NCBI RefSeq assembly: GCF_014137855.1
Contig: NZ_JACGWT010000003.1
Coordinates: 496,001 to 560,000 of the forward strand
Direction: 5' to 3'
DNA: 64,000 nt
Source: Microlunatus kandeliicorticis
GTDB taxonomy: Bacteria > Actinomycetota > Actinomycetes > Propionibacteriales > Propionibacteriaceae
The notes under the pieces are model-generated. The model ran no database searches. It worked only from the letters and a program-made list of their open reading frames with translations, and was not told where the DNA came from. The translations under genes and the position numbers were made by a program. This document shows, in pieces, positions 61,738 to 64,000 of the stretch (positions within the stretch are counted from its first letter, which is position 1; every line of letters begins with the position of its first letter).

Positions 61738-62035
61738 CGATCGGGTGGTGGAGGGTGACCAGCTTGCGGCCGTCGGGGAAGGTCGCCTCGACCTGCACCT
61801 CGGTCAGCATCTCGGCGACGCCCGCCATCACCTGGTCGCGGCGCAGCACCTCCCGACCGGTGGTCATCAGCTCGGCCACGGTGTGCCCGTCCCGGGCCCG
61901 CTCGATCACCCAGGTGGCCAGCAGCGCCACCGACTCGGGGTAGTTGAGCTTCACCCCGCGGTCCAGCCGGTCCCGGGCGACCATGCCCGCCACCGCCTGC
62001 AGCAGCTTCTCGGTCTCCGACGGTGCCAGGTGCAC
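61730..62035 (-). CDS. ureA: Urease gamma subunit UreA
   Basis: A 101-residue subunit: '[20 protein letters not shown]' (1-20), '[20 protein letters not shown]' (about 29-48), '[18 protein letters not shown]' and the C-terminal '[14 protein letters not shown]' are the complete UreA landmarks. It is the first gene of ureABCFGD, all on the minus strand and overlapping or within 50 bp, so probably one transcript. A GTG start follows AGGAGG by 4 nt. The 167-bp gap upstream (62036-62202) separates it from a divergent membrane protein gene and shows no promoter I can assign with confidence. Confidence 0.95.
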   Translation of the reverse strand: MHLAPSETEKLLQAVAGMVARDRLDRGVKLNYPESVALLATWVIERARDGHTVAELMTTGREVLRRDQVMAGVAEMLTEVQVEATFPDGRKLVTLHHPIGG

Positions 62036-62202
62036 GGCGCCTCCTCGCTCCGGCTCGGCCGCGGCCCGGCGACCGCGGCGGACGTCCCGGCGGGACCGGG
62101 CCCGCGAGCGACACTAGTGCGGTCCGTGTTTCGGGCGGGTTTCGTCGGCTGAGCGGGTGCCGACGACGACGGCTGCGGGCGGCGTCAGGGTCGCGGGATA
62201 GC

Positions 62203-62979
62203 GTGACGGACGTGTCGGGGAACCACGTCGCGCGCCGGTCGCACCGGTTCGGGACCGCCGCCGTGCTCGCCGCCACGACCGTGCTGGTCGGGCTGGGGCT
62301 GGTCGCCGCCGCCGTCCGCCCGGGGTGGCAGGTCCGCTACCGGACCTTCGACCTGCCGCGTCCGACGCCGCGGTTCACCCCACCGCCGCCCCCGTCGTTC
62401 ACCGCCGTCCCGGCGCCGCCGCGCGAGACCAGCACGGCCGGCCAGACCGTGGTCGCGGTGCTGCTCGTCGTGCTGATCGCCGTCGGCGTCGCGGTGGTCG
62501 GGCTGCTGGTCTTCGTGCTGGTCCGGTGGCTCCGGCGCCGGCTGGCCGCGGTCGAGGTGACCGAGCTCGAGGACCGCGAGACCCGGCCGCAGCTGCCGGT
62601 GCTGCGCCGAGGCGCCGAGGAGGCCGAGCGCCGGCTGCTCCGCGGCGGCGACCCGACCGACGCCATCCTCACCGCCTGGCTGGCGCTCGAGGAGGCGGCC
62701 AGCAGCTCGGGGGTGCCTCGACAGCCGAGCGAGACCCCGACCGAGTTCACCGTGGCGGTGGTGGAGCGCACCGGGATCGACCCGACCCCGATCCGCGAGC
62801 TGCTCCGGCTCTATCACCGGGCCCGGTTCACCGCCGCCGGGGCACCCGCCGGCGACATCGAGACCGCTCGCCGGTGCGTCGCCGAGATCGCCGCTGCCTG
62901 GCGGGCGTTCGATCTGGACGCCGACACCGGCGCCACGGCCGGTTCGGCCGGCTCGCGGACCACCGAGGAGCGCTCGTGA
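62203..62979 (+). CDS. DUF4129-domain membrane protein
   Basis: About 258 residues. A first hydrophobic segment (about 18-36) is followed by a Pro-rich external stretch (about 55-80) and a long transmembrane segment (about 85-113). The C-terminal cytosolic part has 'RLLRGGDPTDAILTAWLALE' (about 147-166) and 'RELLRLYHRARFTAAGAPAG' (about 203-222), marks of DUF4129, the domain usually encoded with MoxR and transglutaminase-like genes. The GTG at 62203 is used; a GTG 9 nt downstream is also possible. It overlaps the next gene (GTGA). Confidence 0.82.
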   Translation: MTDVSGNHVARRSHRFGTAAVLAATTVLVGLGLVAAAVRPGWQVRYRTFDLPRPTPRFTPPPPPSFTAVPAPPRETSTAGQTVVAVLLVVLIAVGVAVVGLLVFVLVRWLRRRLAAVEVTELEDRETRPQLPVLRRGAEEAERRLLRGGDPTDAILTAWLALEEAASSSGVPRQPSETPTEFTVAVVERTGIDPTPIRELLRLYHRARFTAAGAPAGDIETARRCVAEIAAAWRAFDLDADTGATAGSAGSRTTEERS

Positions 62980-63533
62980 GCGGCGCGTACGTCCCGCCGC
63001 CGCGGCTGAGCGAGCGGTCGAGCACCGTGCTGACCCTGGTGCTCACCCTCGTGGTGGTGCCGGTCGCCGCCTGGCTGTTCGGGGTCGCCCTGCTCCAGTG
63101 CGTGCTGGTCGCCGCGATCGGCGTCACCATCGGCCTGGCGATCCGGTTCCGGCCGCGCGGCGAGGAGTCGGTGTGGTCGCCCGAGACCGTCGACCTGGCC
63201 CGCGACCGCGGCGCCCGCCGGGACGTGGCCCGGTTGTCCTGGAGCGTCGGCGACGACCAGGTCGGGCGTGCCCTGCGGATCCGGCTGTACGAGCTGGCCG
63301 AACGCCGGCTCGCCACCCGCGGGCTCGACCTCGACGAGCCCGGCGACCGCGAGGCGATCGAGACCCTGCTCGGCCGCGACGCCGTCCGGGTGCTCGACGC
63401 CGAGCTCGGCCGGGCCGTCCCCGCCCACGCCTTCGAGCGGGCGGTGGCCGCGCTCGAGCGGCTCGACCAGCCCGACCCGACCACGACGACCACCCCGGTC
63501 ACCCCGACCGGGACCCACGAAGGAGTGCGATGA
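62976..63533 (+). CDS. Membrane protein in MoxR operon
   Basis: A 185-residue protein with two membrane helices near the N-terminus (about 20-36 and 38-55) and a soluble charged C-terminal helical part from about 65. It has no catalytic motif I can see. It overlaps both the DUF4129 gene (GTGA) and the moxR gene (ATGA), so all three are translationally coupled. It could be an accessory or anchor for the MoxR ATPase. Confidence 0.75.
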   Translation: MSGAYVPPPRLSERSSTVLTLVLTLVVVPVAAWLFGVALLQCVLVAAIGVTIGLAIRFRPRGEESVWSPETVDLARDRGARRDVARLSWSVGDDQVGRALRIRLYELAERRLATRGLDLDEPGDREAIETLLGRDAVRVLDAELGRAVPAHAFERAVAALERLDQPDPTTTTTPVTPTGTHEGVR

Positions 63534-64000
63534 GCGCCGGCGAGAACCGCCCCGAGACCGAACCCCGACCGGGCGCCGACGTGGCGCCGCTGCCGGTGGA
63601 GGACGTCGCCCGGTTGTGCCGCGAGGTGCTCGCCGAGGTCGGCACCGTGGTGGTCGGGATGAGCGAGGCGCTGCGGACGGCGCTGGCCGCGGTGCTGGCC
63701 GGCGGGCACGTGCTGTTCGAGGACGTTCCTGGCCTGGGCAAGACGCTCGCCGCGCGCAGCCTGGCCTCCGCGCTCGGGCTCGACTTCCGCCGGCTGCAGT
63801 GCACCCCGGACCTGCTGCCGGCCGACATCACCGGCTCCTACGTCTTCGACCCGGCGACCTCGTCCTTCGCCTTCCGGCCGGGCCCGCTGTTCACCGGGCT
63901 GTTCCTGGCCGACGAGATCAACCGGACCGCACCGAAGACGCAGTCGGCGCTGCTCGAGGCGATGGCCGAGCGCCAGGTGACCGTCGAGGGCACCAGCTTC
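63530..64000 (+). CDS. MoxR-family AAA ATPase, partial (C-terminus beyond window)
   Basis: The first 157 residues of an AAA+ ATPase. Walker A is 'FEDVPGLGKTLAARSLASAL' (about 64-83) and Walker B 'LFLADEINRTAPKTQSALLE' (about 124-143), with the MoxR-type 'LQCTPDLLPADITGSYVFDP' between. MoxR proteins act as chaperones that help fold or activate metal- and VWA-domain proteins, often with a DUF58 protein encoded next. AGGAG lies 4 nt before the ATG. The gene runs off the right edge. Confidence 0.92.
   Translation, partial: MSAGENRPETEPRPGADVAPLPVEDVARLCREVLAEVGTVVVGMSEALRTALAAVLAGGHVLFEDVPGLGKTLAARSLASALGLDFRRLQCTPDLLPADITGSYVFDPATSSFAFRPGPLFTGLFLADEINRTAPKTQSALLEAMAERQVTVEGTSF

Overview
This is a roughly 72% GC window from an actinomycete chromosome. 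GTG starts are common, genes overlap by GTGA or ATGA, and the gene set is actinobacterial: DUF3027 beside a cold-shock gene, a bacterial XPB helicase with its Rv0862c-like partner, a HelR-type RNA polymerase motor, a CysO-like sulfur carrier and a GroEL2-type chaperonin. The many CCCTGAGCCTGTCGAAGGG palindromes suggest Propionibacteriales (Microlunatus-like), but that placement is a guess. No tRNA, rRNA, phage, insertion sequence or CRISPR array was seen.

Layout. 1-9 kb: a SIMPL protein cut by the left edge, a MarR regulator with an MFS exporter, a stretch of hairpins and a repeated intergenic element, then cspA-DUF3027-marR-hydrolase, and a LysR gene divergent from a second, paralogous MFS exporter. 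9-15 kb: two small zinc-finger proteins, a membrane protein, the Rv0862c-like protein and XPB. 15-20 kb: a GIY-YIG nuclease boxed by inverted REP arrays, a GH63-like glucosidase and small membrane proteins. 20-29 kb: NUDIX, HelR, WYL regulator, MFS transporter, LD-carboxypeptidase-DUF4031, and dipeptidase-CutC. 29-36 kb: groEL with two CIRCE operators, a DHA2 exporter, two lipoproteins and a HAD phosphatase. 36-48 kb: GlcD-like oxidase with a carboxylesterase, GH92 mannosidase, kynureninase, a P-loop/F420-oxidoreductase fusion and a RecQ-phosphoribosyltransferase fusion. 48-57 kb: class IV aminotransferase with sulfotransferase, a secreted serine protease, a second WYL regulator with a divergent DinB-like enzyme, and a SAM-riboswitch-controlled threonine-synthase-like/MoaD-like pair. 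57-62 kb: the urease operon ureABCFGD without ureE. 62-64 kb: a DUF4129/membrane/MoxR operon cut by the right edge.

Three signals go beyond ordinary annotation. (1) A SAM-I riboswitch controls the threonine-synthase-like and MoaD-like genes, which fits homocysteine (methionine) synthesis from O-phosphohomoserine with a protein sulfur carrier better than threonine synthesis. (2) Three copies of a 290-390 bp intergenic element share a promoter-like end, repeated GGTGGCCCCCGAC blocks and a strong terminal hairpin, and may encode a small RNA family. (3) REP palindromes occur in two co-varying types (GCCCT/AGGGC and GCGCT/AGCGC) arranged as inverted pairs; one array on each side, in opposite orientation, frames the lone GIY-YIG nuclease gene.
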